NCBI GenBank assembly: GCA_039812645.1
Contig: JBDIAV010000046.1
Location: 1-23,975, forward strand
Length of the DNA stretch: 23,975 bases
DNA from: Ancrocorticia sp039812645
GTDB taxonomy: Bacteria; Actinomycetota; Actinomycetes; Actinomycetales; Actinomycetaceae
Direction of reading: 5' to 3'
Shown one piece after another: positions 1-8,890 of this stretch. Both the position numbers and the translations under genes were made by a program. Below the pieces are notes generated by a model. It was not told where the DNA came from and did no database searches. It saw only the letters and a list, made by a program, of their open reading frames with translations. Numbering within the stretch: the first letter of the stretch is position 1; every line of letters begins with the position of its first letter.

Positions 1-1020
1 TTGCGGATGATGGCAGAAGAGGAGGGCGCTCGTTTTATTCATGTTGATTGGAAACGAGAGCCAGCTTTGTTCTCCGATATTTACTGGTTGTTCAAAGTGG
101 CTTGGATACTGCGCAAACTTAGACCTAATGCGGTTGTTTCTGCAACACCGAAGGCTGGACTTATTGGGACATTGGCGGCCATATTGGCGCGTGTTCCCGT
201 GAGGATCTATCAGCTGTGGGGGTTGCGCTTGGAAACGACTAAGGGACTTTTTCGTGCATCTCTAATGATGCTTGAGTGGTTAACAGCTAGAGCCGCAACT
301 CAAGTTGTCGCGAATAGTCGCAGCTTGGCCACAAGGTTTGAAGAGCTTGGTTTGGCGCAAGAAGGATCGGTTGTGGTTCTCGGCAACGGTAGCTCACATG
401 GCGTCAATACTGACCATTTTGACCCCAGCATGGAAGTAAAACTTGATTCTGATACGCAAAAATTCCTGGATAAGAACCCGGCAAAGCTGACTGTTGTTTT
501 TATCGGCAGACTTCACAAGGATAAAGGAGTTGACACTCTTCTATCCGCAGTCGCCCTAGCGTTGAAGAATGGAGTGAATGCCCGAGTTCTTCTTGTGGGA
601 GGAAGCGAGGGAGCTTCTTTATCGTGCCAAATTGAGGAACTAGGGGAGAAAGTTGTTCACGTTGTAGGAAGGGTTGAGGATGTCAGGCCTTATATCCAAA
701 ATGCTGACATACTGTGCCTGCCCTCTCTGAGGGAAGGATTTCCTAATGTTGTTCTTGAAGCAGCATCCCTCGGTGTACCGGCTATTGTAAGCGATGCAAC
801 TGGCGTCGTCGACTCGGTAATTGACGAGGAGACAGGAAGAATTTTTCCTGTCGGAGATGTAGACCGACTTTCGGAGCTTCTGCAAGAGCTAGCAGGAGAC
901 CGAGAGAAAATAGAAAACTTGGGGAAGAATGCGCGCGCTTGGATTCTCCGAGACTTTCAACAGCAACATGTTTGGTCCCTCCAAGCTTCGAATCTAAATT
1001 CTCAGGTCAATAAGCTGTGA
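1..1020 (+). CDS. Glycosyltransferase family 4 (GT-B), 5' end missing
   Basis: Transfers a sugar from an activated donor to the growing lipid-linked polysaccharide repeat unit at the inner membrane face. The visible 339 residues start inside the N-terminal Rossmann domain: the first strand and glycine-rich loop normally found in the first 30 or so residues are absent, so the gene surely begins left of the window and the TTG at base 1 is not its start. The C-terminal domain is typical: a phosphate-binding GRLHKDKG at 169-176 and the retaining-GT E-x7-E motif at E245 to E253 within REGFPNVVLEA. VSATPKAGLIG near 46-56 resembles EpsD-type enzymes. It is the first visible gene of a plus-strand polysaccharide cluster. 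Donor and acceptor sugars cannot be told from sequence. Codon use is A+T-richer than in the housekeeping genes to the right. Confidence 0.9.
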   Translation: MRMMAEEEGARFIHVDWKREPALFSDIYWLFKVAWILRKLRPNAVVSATPKAGLIGTLAAILARVPVRIYQLWGLRLETTKGLFRASLMMLEWLTARAATQVVANSRSLATRFEELGLAQEGSVVVLGNGSSHGVNTDHFDPSMEVKLDSDTQKFLDKNPAKLTVVFIGRLHKDKGVDTLLSAVALALKNGVNARVLLVGGSEGASLSCQIEELGEKVVHVVGRVEDVRPYIQNADILCLPSLREGFPNVVLEAASLGVPAIVSDATGVVDSVIDEETGRIFPVGDVDRLSELLQELAGDREKIENLGKNARAWILRDFQQQHVWSLQASNLNSQVNKL

Positions 1021-1231
1021 TCTTAAAAACGTAGCGATGACGTCGATTTTAAGGAGTGGCAGCTCGTGAATAGAAACTACTGAGAGTGCCGAGACTCCGT
1101 ACCTCACATCAAGCGGTGCATCGTATGTGGTACGCATTCGAGAGTCGTTCCCACGTTTCTATTTTGTCTGAAAAATATGGCTGAGTAAGGGGCCCATGGA
1201 GCCCGAGTAAAGGATCCAACCGGAGGTGAGT

Positions 1232-2554
1232 ATGAGCAGATGTCGAATGGAGAACGTCCTCATTGCGACGCTAGGGCTTGGGCTTAACCAAGCGGAAGTT
1301 GTCCTGGGGGCGAATCTTTCTTTTGCTGACATTTTCCTTGTTTTGTTGCTTATTTATTTGCTCATCAAGGGTGAACTATGGATCCCCACGATACCCTTCG
1401 TTTTCTACCTTGTTCTGTTCGGGTGGATGAGTATGGCGAGCCTTTTTGTTATACAGCCGCCGATAGGCGATGGCACCATCACCTTAAAAGTGTTTATCGG
1501 TCTTCTTAAGCTGACAATTTGTTTCCTCTTTTGTGTCGTTGCCATGAACGTTGTGCGGCGAGGACTGGGATGGACGATGTTTCGCGGCTTCTACTCCGGG
1601 GCTGTATTAGTCAGTGTGTTTTCTATACCCCAAATTATCGGCTTTGGATCCCTTGTGCCGTCTATATTCTATAAAGTGGGGTCGCGTTTTTCGGGACTTA
1701 CGGATGATCCCAATTACTTCGCGGTCATGATGGCGTGCGCTCTAGCTCTTGTCTGGAGTGACAATCGCGTAGCAATAAGAACACGGTTTTTGATGTCGGC
1801 ACCTTTAGTCAGTGGCATTCTTGCATCCGGATCCAAGACAGGATTACTTACTCTTCTTGTTGTTCTTGGATGGTTTGTTGTGGGAATAGATCGGTATGGC
1901 CGTTCGAGAAACCGAATCTCATTACAGATTGCCGCTACAACACTAGTTGCTGTGGTCTTCATCTTGACCGTTGTCTTCTTCGACTCTTTTCTTGAAGCGA
2001 TCAGCACGGTATCAAAGCAAGTCCCGGCTTTGGATCGTATTTCTACGTTAGCGACGGACTTTGATTCTGCTGTTTCTGAGGATGGTTCATCAAGAAACAT
2101 TGCCTGGCAGACAGGAATATTGGTTGTCGCTTCCCATCCGTTAATGGGAATTGGCTCGGGGACTTACGAATTGGTTGGCCAGTATCTCAACGCTTATGGA
2201 AGCCTGGCTCACAACACATACTTACAAATCGCTGCGGAGTGGGGCTTGCCGTTGTGTTGCCTCTTCTTTGTGTGGGTGTGTATTGGATTTATCGGCCCCA
2301 TGGCACGGGCTCATATGTCATCTTTTCAGACTGCAAGTACGAGAGCCCTCATAGCTCTCGCGGTTGGTTCAATGGGAGTCTCTCTTAACAATGCTCGTCT
2401 CCTCTGGGTGGTCATTGGGTGCGGTTGTGTTTGGCTTTGTATACAGCAAGGAAATTCGGTGAAGATCACGGCAAACGTGGAGAAGAAATTGATGAGAAAA
2501 AGGCCATCAAGTTTGTCCCATGATGACTCTCTAGCAGCGAGTGCTCGGAGCTAG
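1232..2554 (+). CDS. O-antigen ligase/polymerase-like membrane protein (Wzy/WaaL family)
   Basis: A polytopic protein of 440 residues with about ten hydrophobic segments. The Wzy_C-type signature is clear: SHPLMGIGSGTYE followed near residue 326 by AHNTYLQIAAEWGL, a histidine-asparagine loop then a glutamate before the next helix. Such proteins polymerise lipid-linked repeat units, or ligate them, on the outer membrane face. I chose the ATG at 1232 because GGAGG at 1222-1226 lies 5 bases upstream; the in-frame GTG at 1226 overlaps that ribosome site. The next gene starts 68 bp downstream on the same strand and is flippase-like, which favours polymerase (Wzy) over ligase. The 211 bp before the gene hold no other gene; a weak promoter-like pair (TTCCCA at 1148, AAAAAT at 1171, 17-bp spacer) is the best I can see. 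Confidence 0.85.
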   Translation: MSRCRMENVLIATLGLGLNQAEVVLGANLSFADIFLVLLLIYLLIKGELWIPTIPFVFYLVLFGWMSMASLFVIQPPIGDGTITLKVFIGLLKLTICFLFCVVAMNVVRRGLGWTMFRGFYSGAVLVSVFSIPQIIGFGSLVPSIFYKVGSRFSGLTDDPNYFAVMMACALALVWSDNRVAIRTRFLMSAPLVSGILASGSKTGLLTLLVVLGWFVVGIDRYGRSRNRISLQIAATTLVAVVFILTVVFFDSFLEAISTVSKQVPALDRISTLATDFDSAVSEDGSSRNIAWQTGILVVASHPLMGIGSGTYELVGQYLNAYGSLAHNTYLQIAAEWGLPLCCLFFVWVCIGFIGPMARAHMSSFQTASTRALIALAVGSMGVSLNNARLLWVVIGCGCVWLCIQQGNSVKITANVEKKLMRKRPSSLSHDDSLAASARS

Positions 2555-2622
2555 TACGGGGCGTGCGTGAACATGTTTTCGCCTGTATCTCGTGGCTTTA
2601 GTTACCTGGAAGAGAGGCTTAT

Positions 2623-3789
2623 ATGTCCAAAGAACGATTTTTCTTGCTGCTGAGTATTCTGGGAACTGCAGTTTCCACCTTAGTTTTTCAACTCCTTGCG
2701 ATGCTCTCTCTACAGCCGCAAGCTTATGGCGCGTTTTCTGCAGTCTATCTTTTTGGCTCCTTGTTCTTCTCGGTGCAGTTATCCATGGTTTGTGAGGCCT
2801 GGACGAGGAGCGAACGATTCTATGGGATTAAGAAGACCTGGGAGGAATACTCCGCGGCTTCGTTGTGGATTTCACTTATAGCGGCTGCTTTAGGTGCTCT
2901 CATGTCTCTTCTATTTGAGGAGTTGAGAGTATTCAGTATTTTTGTTGCGTTTGCCATTGGATGTTCAGTTTTTCGTGCCGGGGCGAGATTCTTCTCGATG
3001 AGAAAAGGTGAATGGCGATATGTCGTGTTTGGAGATGTCTCCTCAGCCTTGATTTCCTTGATCGGGGTTGCGGCAATCTTTGTAACCGATATCGAAGACC
3101 TCGTTATCGTTTTGATCACCTGGACTTCCACCGGAGTTGTTGCAGTAGCCCTTTCTCGAAAACCTTCTATGACATCGCCTACTCAACTTGTTGTATGGGT
3201 TAAGAGTCAAAGAAAGGCGATTCGTCCATTGTTAAGAGACTCTGTTGTGATGGATGTGTCGGCAATCGGAACTCCATACGCGCTTATGCCGTTCTTAGGA
3301 CTTGTAAACTTTGGAATTTATCGAGCTGTTTCGAGTGTGGCGGCGCCTGTCCGACTGATTATCAATCCTCTTCGCCCGCAAATAGCCAACATGTCACGAA
3401 AATACATGAGTTCGCGCGGAATGCTCTTAGGTATGGGCGCTCTGGCACTACTATTCGGAGCCGCTAGCTGGATGGGTCTCCTGGTAATAAGAAGGTCGTC
3501 GTTATCTTTGGGAACTTTGGGTGCTGTGTCGGAATACGCGGTTCCAACGGCATTATTTGTTATGGCAAATTTCCTTGGGCATACCTACTACCTCTTTGCT
3601 CGTCAGGTTTCATCTTCGAGAGCCATGCTCAATGCTCGAATAGTTCAGACCGTATTGACCACAGTTGGCCCTCTCGCTGGAGTGTTCTCCTTTGGCATTA
3701 ATGGTGCTATCTGGGGATTCGCCACAATGAATCTGGTCTCAGCGTTCTATTGGGTGTGGGTGGTGAATGCAGAGTCATCCATTGATTAA
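2623..3789 (+). CDS. Polysaccharide flippase-like membrane protein (Wzx/MATE-like)
   Basis: 388 residues, almost entirely hydrophobic helices with short charged loops, consistent with about twelve membrane spans. It resembles the oligosaccharide flippase (polysaccharide biosynthesis protein) family, which moves lipid-linked repeat units across the membrane. Evidence is topology plus context rather than a diagnostic motif: it sits between a Wzy-like gene and a Wzz/BY-kinase gene. The start is supported by AGAGAGG at 2611-2617, 5 bases before the ATG. It is at the short end for Wzx proteins (usually 400-480). An alternative reading is another multi-span exporter; an O-antigen polymerase is less likely because no HN..E loop is seen. 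Confidence 0.75.
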   Translation: MSKERFFLLLSILGTAVSTLVFQLLAMLSLQPQAYGAFSAVYLFGSLFFSVQLSMVCEAWTRSERFYGIKKTWEEYSAASLWISLIAAALGALMSLLFEELRVFSIFVAFAIGCSVFRAGARFFSMRKGEWRYVVFGDVSSALISLIGVAAIFVTDIEDLVIVLITWTSTGVVAVALSRKPSMTSPTQLVVWVKSQRKAIRPLLRDSVVMDVSAIGTPYALMPFLGLVNFGIYRAVSSVAAPVRLIINPLRPQIANMSRKYMSSRGMLLGMGALALLFGAASWMGLLVIRRSSLSLGTLGAVSEYAVPTALFVMANFLGHTYYLFARQVSSSRAMLNARIVQTVLTTVGPLAGVFSFGINGAIWGFATMNLVSAFYWVWVVNAESSID

Positions 3790-3954
3790 CCAAGTTTCTA
3801 TGGGGCTGAAATATGAGTCAAGACCCCGCCATTGAGGCGGCGGTCGGTCTCGTTAAATTGACGCAAGTACGCCCTGGATTCCACGGAGGTAATTATCGAA
3901 GGCCTCCTCGCCTTAATGTCATGATGTTCAATCTTAAAATGAAGGGCTATCCTT

Positions 3955-5388
3955 TTGGAACTGCGAGATATTCTTCTAACTCTCCGAAAGAGTTGGGTTT
4001 TACTATTAAGCGTCGTCTTGATTGTCGTTGGAAGTACGGCGGCGTGGACTTTGACCCGAACGCCTCAGTACCGGACCTCAACACAACTATTTGTGTCAAT
4101 GCGGGTTGGAGAAGGTTCAGTTGGTGATCTTTCACAAGGGTCGAGTTATGTGCGGCAAGCTGTGAGCTCATACGTTTCGGTAGTAACGAGTTCTATGGTT
4201 ATGGATCAGGTCATTTCTGACCTGGATCTCAACATCTCGACGTCGGATGTGAAGAAAAAGGTCAAGGCAAACTCGCCAGAGAACACAGTCTTAATCAATA
4301 TTTCGGTGACTGATTCGGATCCGGAGCGCGCAGCTGCAATTGCGAACACCACAGCAACGGTCTTTACGGATGTCATTTCGAATCAACTTGAAAAGACGGC
4401 TGAAAACGAACCAGTACGTGTTCAGGTGGATGTCATTGAACCCGCGCAAATTCCAGTTTCCGCGGTGAGTCCGAGAACTGGGATGAACTTGGCCCTGGGT
4501 TTCTTGGCAGGGATTACTCTAGGCGTTGCGCTTGTCCTGGTGCGATCAGTTCTGGATACTCGTGTCCGCTCAAAAGCGGATATTGAAGCAATATCAGAAC
4601 TGCCAATTGTCGGAATGATCGGTCGAGACCCCGAGTCCGAGAAACGTCCACTTGTCGCGTTGAAGGATCCCCGAAATCCGCTAGTTGAGTCCTTCCGAAC
4701 TCTTCGAACCAACTTGAGCTATCTCAACGTTGAAGATGATTCGAACAGCGTTATCATCACCTCGGCCGGTCCTAATGAGGGTAAAACGACCACCGCCATG
4801 AATTTGGCTGTGGTCATGGCTGATTCTGGTGCACGAGTGGTGTTGGTAGATGCGGATCTCCGAAAGCCTTCAATTGCTAAGACCCTAGGTATTGAAGGCG
4901 GAGTTGGCCTGAGCGACTTGCTTGCAGGTAAGGCTAGTTTCGAGGACGTACTGCAACAGTTTGGCCGCCAACATCTCTTTGTGTTGCCTGCAGGGCGGAT
5001 TCCTCCGAATCCTTCTGAGCTATTGGGATCGAAGACGATGGGAAAGGTGCTCGACATGTTGAGCGAGCATTTTGATTACGTCATCATTGATACTCCGCCA
5101 GTACTTGCAGTGACCGACGCGGCCATTCTCTCGAAGAGAGCTGGTGGTACCCTCATGATTGCCGCTGCGGGAAGGGTGCGGAAGCAGGAGCTTTCCAATG
5201 CTCTCGAAGCTTTGGAAACGGTCGGCGGGAACCTTTTGGGCGTTGTTGTGACGATGGTTCCGACAAAGGGGCCAGATGCGTACAGCTATAGCTCGTACTC
5301 ATACCAGTATTACGGCTCACCTACGCCAATTGTGAGTATTCAGGAAGAGCGCGCACTTAATGTGGATCTGGGATCCATAAAGAGTTAG
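3955..5388 (+). CDS. Polysaccharide co-polymerase fused to tyrosine autokinase (Wzz + BY-kinase)
   Basis: A one-piece chain-length regulator and bacterial tyrosine kinase, 477 residues. The Wzz part has a first membrane helix at about 13-33, an external domain, and a second helix at about 175-197 preceded by the usual proline-rich PxxP-like stretch. The cytosolic kinase has Walker A (GPNEGKTT, K277), Walker A' (VLVDADLRKP, D299 and D301) and Walker B (VIIDTPP, D379). The C-terminal tyrosine cluster has six tyrosines between 443 and 453 and is the likely autophosphorylation tail. The start is TTG at 3955: a stop codon lies in frame at 3940-3942, GAAGGG at 3941-3946 sits 8 bases upstream, and the resulting N-terminus MELRDILLTLRKSW is typical. 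It controls polymer length and export through phosphorylation cycles; a matching phosphatase gene lies at 6723-7502. The 165 bp in front hold only a doubtful reading frame. Confidence 0.93.
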   Translation: MELRDILLTLRKSWVLLLSVVLIVVGSTAAWTLTRTPQYRTSTQLFVSMRVGEGSVGDLSQGSSYVRQAVSSYVSVVTSSMVMDQVISDLDLNISTSDVKKKVKANSPENTVLINISVTDSDPERAAAIANTTATVFTDVISNQLEKTAENEPVRVQVDVIEPAQIPVSAVSPRTGMNLALGFLAGITLGVALVLVRSVLDTRVRSKADIEAISELPIVGMIGRDPESEKRPLVALKDPRNPLVESFRTLRTNLSYLNVEDDSNSVIITSAGPNEGKTTTAMNLAVVMADSGARVVLVDADLRKPSIAKTLGIEGGVGLSDLLAGKASFEDVLQQFGRQHLFVLPAGRIPPNPSELLGSKTMGKVLDMLSEHFDYVIIDTPPVLAVTDAAILSKRAGGTLMIAAAGRVRKQELSNALEALETVGGNLLGVVVTMVPTKGPDAYSYSSYSYQYYGSPTPIVSIQEERALNVDLGSIKS

Positions 5389-5399
5389 AAGACACATGC

Positions 5400-5437
5400 C
5401 GACGTGTGGGTGGATATTTTTATCCACCCACACGTCG
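5400..5437. terminator. Convergent terminator hairpin between BY-kinase and galE
   Basis: Perfect 17-bp inverted repeat (5400-5416 against 5421-5437) with a TTTT loop. It starts 12 bp after the kinase stop and ends 30 bp before the galE stop on the other strand. No long T tract follows on the plus strand, as is common for actinobacterial terminators. Confidence 0.85.
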
Positions 5438-5466
5438 TTAAAGAATCTTGCAGTGCCCGGTGATCA

Positions 5467-6480
5467 TTAATCCTGGAAACCATTTGGGTTCTTTGATTGC
5501 CAGTTCCAGCTGTCCTGGCAGGCTTCGTCGATAGAACGCTCAGCCTCCCAGCCAAGTTCGTCGCGGGCGAGATCGGGAGAGGCGTAACAGGAGGCGATGT
5601 CGCCAGGGCGGCGATCTACGATGGCGTACGGAACTGGCTGCCCGGAGGCCTTCTCGAAGGCTGCCACCACCTCGAGGACAGAGACTCCGATGCCTGTACC
5701 GATGTTGTAGACCTTATATACGTCGGGATGTTTGATGTGATTGAGGGCTGCAACGTGAGCTTTCGCGAGATCAACCACGTGAATATAATCCCGAACACCG
5801 GTGCCGTCAGGAGTGTCATAGTCACCGCCAAAGATGGCGAGTTGTTTGCGGCGTCCGACTGCTACCTGCGAGATGTAGGGCATGAGATTGTTAGGAATGT
5901 TGTTGGGATCCTCGCCGATGAGGCCCGAGGGGTGTGCCCCCACGGGATTGAAGTACCGAAGCGCCGTAATGGACCATCCGTGGCCAGTGGCGACGACGTC
6001 TTCAAGGATTTGTTCAATCATGGCTTTCGTCCACCCATAGGGGTTTGTGGATTGCCGTGGTAGATCCTCGGTGAAGGGTGGAGTGCCAGCATTGCCGTAA
6101 ACGGTGGCGGACGAACTGAAGACGAGGTTCGACCGTCCGAATTTCTGCATCGTCTCTAAGAGAACCAGCGTGGAATCAATGTTCGTGGAGTAGTAACGCA
6201 ACGGTTCGGCTACACTCTCACCGACGGATTTAAGGCCAGCAAAGTGAATGACCGCGTGAATGTTGTGTTCGATAAAGATCCGCTCGAGAACATCCCGGTT
6301 GCGTACATCTGCTTCATAGAAAGGAGACTCGACACCCGTGAGGTGGGCAACCCTGCGCAAAGCCTCAGGCGAGCTGTTTGAGAAGTCATCAACGATCACT
6401 GGTTCGTAGCCTGCTGCTAGCAGTTCAATGACCGTATGCGTACCTATGTAGCCGGCGCCGCCGGTGACCAAGACCTTCAC
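5467..6480 (-). CDS. galE: UDP-glucose 4-epimerase
   Basis: Interconverts UDP-glucose and UDP-galactose through an NAD-bound 4-keto intermediate. It supplies UDP-galactose for surface polysaccharide and takes part in the Leloir pathway. The 337-residue length is standard. Seen directly: the Rossmann motif TGGAGYIG at 6-13, the catalytic serine in SSSATVYG (S124), and the Y148-x3-K152 pair in NPYGWTK. NAD-contacting HFAGLKSVGES lies around 79-89. The start is GTG at 6480, preceded by a modest AAAGGCGG. It is transcribed toward the polysaccharide cluster and converges on it at the shared hairpin, so it is physically adjacent but has its own promoter. The 242 bp upstream contain no other gene. 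Confidence 0.96.
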   Translation of the reverse strand: MKVLVTGGAGYIGTHTVIELLAAGYEPVIVDDFSNSSPEALRRVAHLTGVESPFYEADVRNRDVLERIFIEHNIHAVIHFAGLKSVGESVAEPLRYYSTNIDSTLVLLETMQKFGRSNLVFSSSATVYGNAGTPPFTEDLPRQSTNPYGWTKAMIEQILEDVVATGHGWSITALRYFNPVGAHPSGLIGEDPNNIPNNLMPYISQVAVGRRKQLAIFGGDYDTPDGTGVRDYIHVVDLAKAHVAALNHIKHPDVYKVYNIGTGIGVSVLEVVAAFEKASGQPVPYAIVDRRPGDIASCYASPDLARDELGWEAERSIDEACQDSWNWQSKNPNGFQD

Positions 6481-6722
6481 AAGATCCGCCTTTGAATGGT
6501 GTCCATAGTAGTGAGCGTATTACTCAACCAACTCATCGTACCCTCAGACAGAATGATTTAGCGGTATGGTGAAGAATACCTCGGCGGTAGGGTAGTGAAG
6601 ATGTGGTGAGTTCTTGTCAACGGGGAAAACATTGCTTTCTAGTCCGGTGAATGCTTAGGTCGTGCTGCCTTCATTCAGTCTCCCCACTTCTCTACTTCAC
6701 TACTCAGAGCTCCGTTGCCTCA

Positions 6723-7502
6723 CTACTTCGCATGGCGCCGCCGCATGGGTAGCTTTCCCTGGGAGAGTTGCTCGCGCATCCTTCTTGATACCTGCTCTCT
6801 CATCCTCAACTGCTCTGGATTGAGTGGGTCATACGAATGCTTGCCGGAAGGGTGAGGATTTCCTTCTGTGGGAAACGCGGTGTTGAGAGGTGTGGATTGC
6901 TGGACCGTGGATTGCTGGACAACCGAGGCAACTTTGGTCAAATAAGACTCCACAATGTACAAAGCGTTGAGAAGTTGGTCCGCGGATCTTTCATAGGCTT
7001 CTTCATCTGCCCCAAAAGGGTCGGAGATGTTGTAATCATTGGAGGAATCTGGAGGATCCACATGGCCGCGCAACTGATGCACTGCAGTTGCGGCCACCTT
7101 TGCCAGAGGCAATCTATTGGTGATGAGTTCGGTGATGTCTTGCTCACGAACGTGAGAACAGAGGTGGGCAAACTCGCGAATAGTGAACGTTTTTACGGAG
7201 GCCGAGGGCAATATTTGTACGGTACTGCGCCGATGCCCAAGTGTTGCGGTAAGAATGAGATCGGCTTGAGCGATGTGCCTGCGGGTTAGTTGTGTGGCCT
7301 TGTGGTGGACGATGTTGGTGAGCCCAAGGCGACGAGCGATCGCGATCTGAGGATCTGATACACGGCCATTTTGAACAGCGTGAGTGCCTGCGCTGGAGAT
7401 GGTGAAGTTATGGGGATCGAGCGTGTCTTTTAGATGGTACTCAGCAAGGGGTGATCTGCAGATGTTGCCAGTACAGACAGTTAATATGTTGAGCGGATCC
7501 AC
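6723..7502 (-). CDS. Low-molecular-weight protein tyrosine phosphatase with C-terminal tail
   Basis: Removes phosphate from phosphotyrosine. The P-loop CTGNICRS has nucleophile C10 and R16, and the general-acid DP pair is in ISDPFGADEE (D161). At 259 residues it is far longer than the usual 150-200: residues about 185-259 form a polar, glutamine- and arginine-rich tail ending in a basic stretch. The start is GTG at 7502 because AGGAGG (minus strand, 7511-7516) lies 8 bases upstream. It sits 242 bp from galE and is a plausible partner for the BY-kinase at 3955-5388, as Wzb is for Wzc; that pairing is inferred from location. Some family members instead act on small substrates or have arsenate reductase activity, but the DP motif favours phosphatase. 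Confidence 0.9.
   Translation of the reverse strand: MDPLNILTVCTGNICRSPLAEYHLKDTLDPHNFTISSAGTHAVQNGRVSDPQIAIARRLGLTNIVHHKATQLTRRHIAQADLILTATLGHRRSTVQILPSASVKTFTIREFAHLCSHVREQDITELITNRLPLAKVAATAVHQLRGHVDPPDSSNDYNISDPFGADEEAYERSADQLLNALYIVESYLTKVASVVQQSTVQQSTPLNTAFPTEGNPHPSGKHSYDPLNPEQLRMREQVSRRMREQLSQGKLPMRRRHAK
6892..6920. repeat. In-frame 15-bp tandem repeat in the phosphatase tail
   Basis: The 14-base string GTGGATTGCTGGAC occurs at 6892-6905 and again at 6907-6920, a 15-bp period. On the minus strand it encodes a duplicated QQST unit (QQSTVQQSTP) in the disordered tail. Copy-number change would keep the frame. Confidence 0.85.
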
Positions 7503-7574
7503 GAGTGACGCCTCCTACGAATACTGAAGTAGGTACTCCGTTGAGAATACCGGAACAGAAGCTGAGCATTCTCT

Positions 7575-7612
7575 TACGCCGGAATCAAGCCAGTACCAGC
7601 TCGACCGGCGTA
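7575..7612 (-). terminator. Likely terminator after moeZ
   Basis: Perfect 8-bp G+C-rich arms TACGCCGG (7575-7582) and CCGGCGTA (7605-7612) with a 22-base loop, about 30 bp past the moeZ stop on the minus strand and before the phosphatase ribosome site. Confidence 0.5.
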
Positions 7613-7643
7613 CCGGCAGACGGGGTGCACTCTACGCTATCTG

Positions 7644-8825
7644 TCAGTATCGTGGCATAGCGGGGTCGATATCCGTCCACCACGCCTTGATTCCGCCGTC
7701 TACGCTTACTGCTGTGACTCCGGTATCGGCGATTGCCTCGGCCGCGCGCAGCGATCGCACCCCGGCCAGGCAGTATACATAGACCGGTCCGGGTTCCAGC
7801 CCAGCCAAAACAGCAGCAGGATCGTCCAACACCCGACCGAGAGGAACATGCACGGCGCCGTCGAGGCGGTTAATAGCCCACTCATTTTCCTCGCGTACAT
7901 CGAGAAGGTTAAACGCGGCCCGGCCCGCGGCACGAGCTTCCAGTAAATCCCGCAGTGTGGCCACGTCGATCGTGGCCACACGCGGCGTCAACGTACAGGC
8001 ATCGGCCAGTTCCTCACCGCCCAAGGGCTCCGGCCGATCCGTAGATCCAGCTAGCGGAATGGTCATGTACGAACTGCTCGCGGTATCCACCACCAGCACT
8101 CGCCCCAGCAGTGGCTCACCGATTCCGGTGAGAAGTTTGACGGCCTCACCGGCCATCATGGATCCCACCTGCCCGCACAGCAGCCCAAACACCCCGGCTT
8201 CACCACAGCTCGGAGTGCTTCCTGGTGGGGGAGGCGAGGGAAAGAGATCGCGTAGGCACACTCCCGGCTCGGGGACCCCGTGTGCCACTGCATTCGCCCC
8301 GGTCCAGAACACCGAAACCTGCGCGGCGTGGCGGAGAATCGACCCCCAGATCTCAGGCACCGAGAGTCGCGAGCATGCGGCATCCACCGTATAGCGGGTG
8401 AGGAAATTGTCCGTGCCGTCGAGCACCACGTCGTAGCCGGAAATGATCTCCTCTGCGTTGTTCTCGGTAATTCGGCATGCATGTTCAATCACCTGCACGT
8501 CTGGGTTCAACGCCCGCACTGCACGCGCGGCGCTCACCGTCTTCGGAATGCCAACATTCGCTGTCGAGTGAATCACCTGGCGTTGAAGGTTGGTGAGGTC
8601 CACGACGTCGTCGTCGATAATCCCGATCGTCCCAACTCCGGCTGCCGCAAGATACAGCAGCGCGGGTGAACCCAGGCCGCCGGCCCCCACTACCAGCACC
8701 TTGCCGCAGAGCAATCTGCGCTGGCCCTCCTCGCCGAATCCAGGCAGGCGGATTTGGCGGGCGTATCGTTCACGCTGGTCCGAGGTTAGTTCAGGGCCAA
8801 GACCAGCAAGAGGCGTGAGTGTCAT
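7644..8825 (-). CDS. moeZ: MoeB/ThiF-type adenylyltransferase fused to rhodanese sulfurtransferase
   Basis: An E1-like enzyme that adenylates the C-terminal Gly-Gly of a sulfur-carrier protein (MoaD, ThiS or CysO type) and then passes sulfur to it through its rhodanese domain, in molybdopterin, thiamine or cysteine synthesis. Counting from the ATG at 8825 (393 residues), the nucleotide loop GAGGLG is at 47-52, acidic DDDVVD at 71-76, NLQRQ at 79-83, DGTDN at 136-140 and the conserved PSCGEAG cysteine at C207. The rhodanese loop CLAGVRS has C352. The CxxC zinc pairs of E. coli MoeB are not seen, as I recall for the mycobacterial MoeZ group. The start is uncertain: GGAGG lies only 1 base before this ATG, and in-frame GTGs at 8843 and 8879 have no better ribosome site. 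The family N-terminus fits 8825. No carrier protein is encoded nearby, so the pathway cannot be assigned. Confidence 0.88.
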   Translation of the reverse strand: MTLTPLAGLGPELTSDQRERYARQIRLPGFGEEGQRRLLCGKVLVVGAGGLGSPALLYLAAAGVGTIGIIDDDVVDLTNLQRQVIHSTANVGIPKTVSAARAVRALNPDVQVIEHACRITENNAEEIISGYDVVLDGTDNFLTRYTVDAACSRLSVPEIWGSILRHAAQVSVFWTGANAVAHGVPEPGVCLRDLFPSPPPPGSTPSCGEAGVFGLLCGQVGSMMAGEAVKLLTGIGEPLLGRVLVVDTASSSYMTIPLAGSTDRPEPLGGEELADACTLTPRVATIDVATLRDLLEARAAGRAAFNLLDVREENEWAINRLDGAVHVPLGRVLDDPAAVLAGLEPGPVYVYCLAGVRSLRAAEAIADTGVTAVSVDGGIKAWWTDIDPAMPRY

Positions 8826-8890
8826 GCCTCCATCGTAGGACACGGTTCCGGAAGCACGTGAAGACGAATAAAACGACACATGTAACTGGA

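Noticed and set aside
1148..1176. Promoter-like pair TTCCCA and AAAAAT before the Wzy-like gene
   Set aside because: Only 4 of 6 matches in each box; mentioned under the gene but too weak for a feature.
3813..4127. 104-codon frame before and overlapping the BY-kinase
   Set aside because: More than half overlaps the well-supported kinase frame, and the product matches nothing I recognise.
6592..6703. GTAGTGAAG/CTTCACTAC inverted repeat between galE and the phosphatase
   Set aside because: Nine-base arms over 90 bases apart are expected by chance in this CT-rich spacer.
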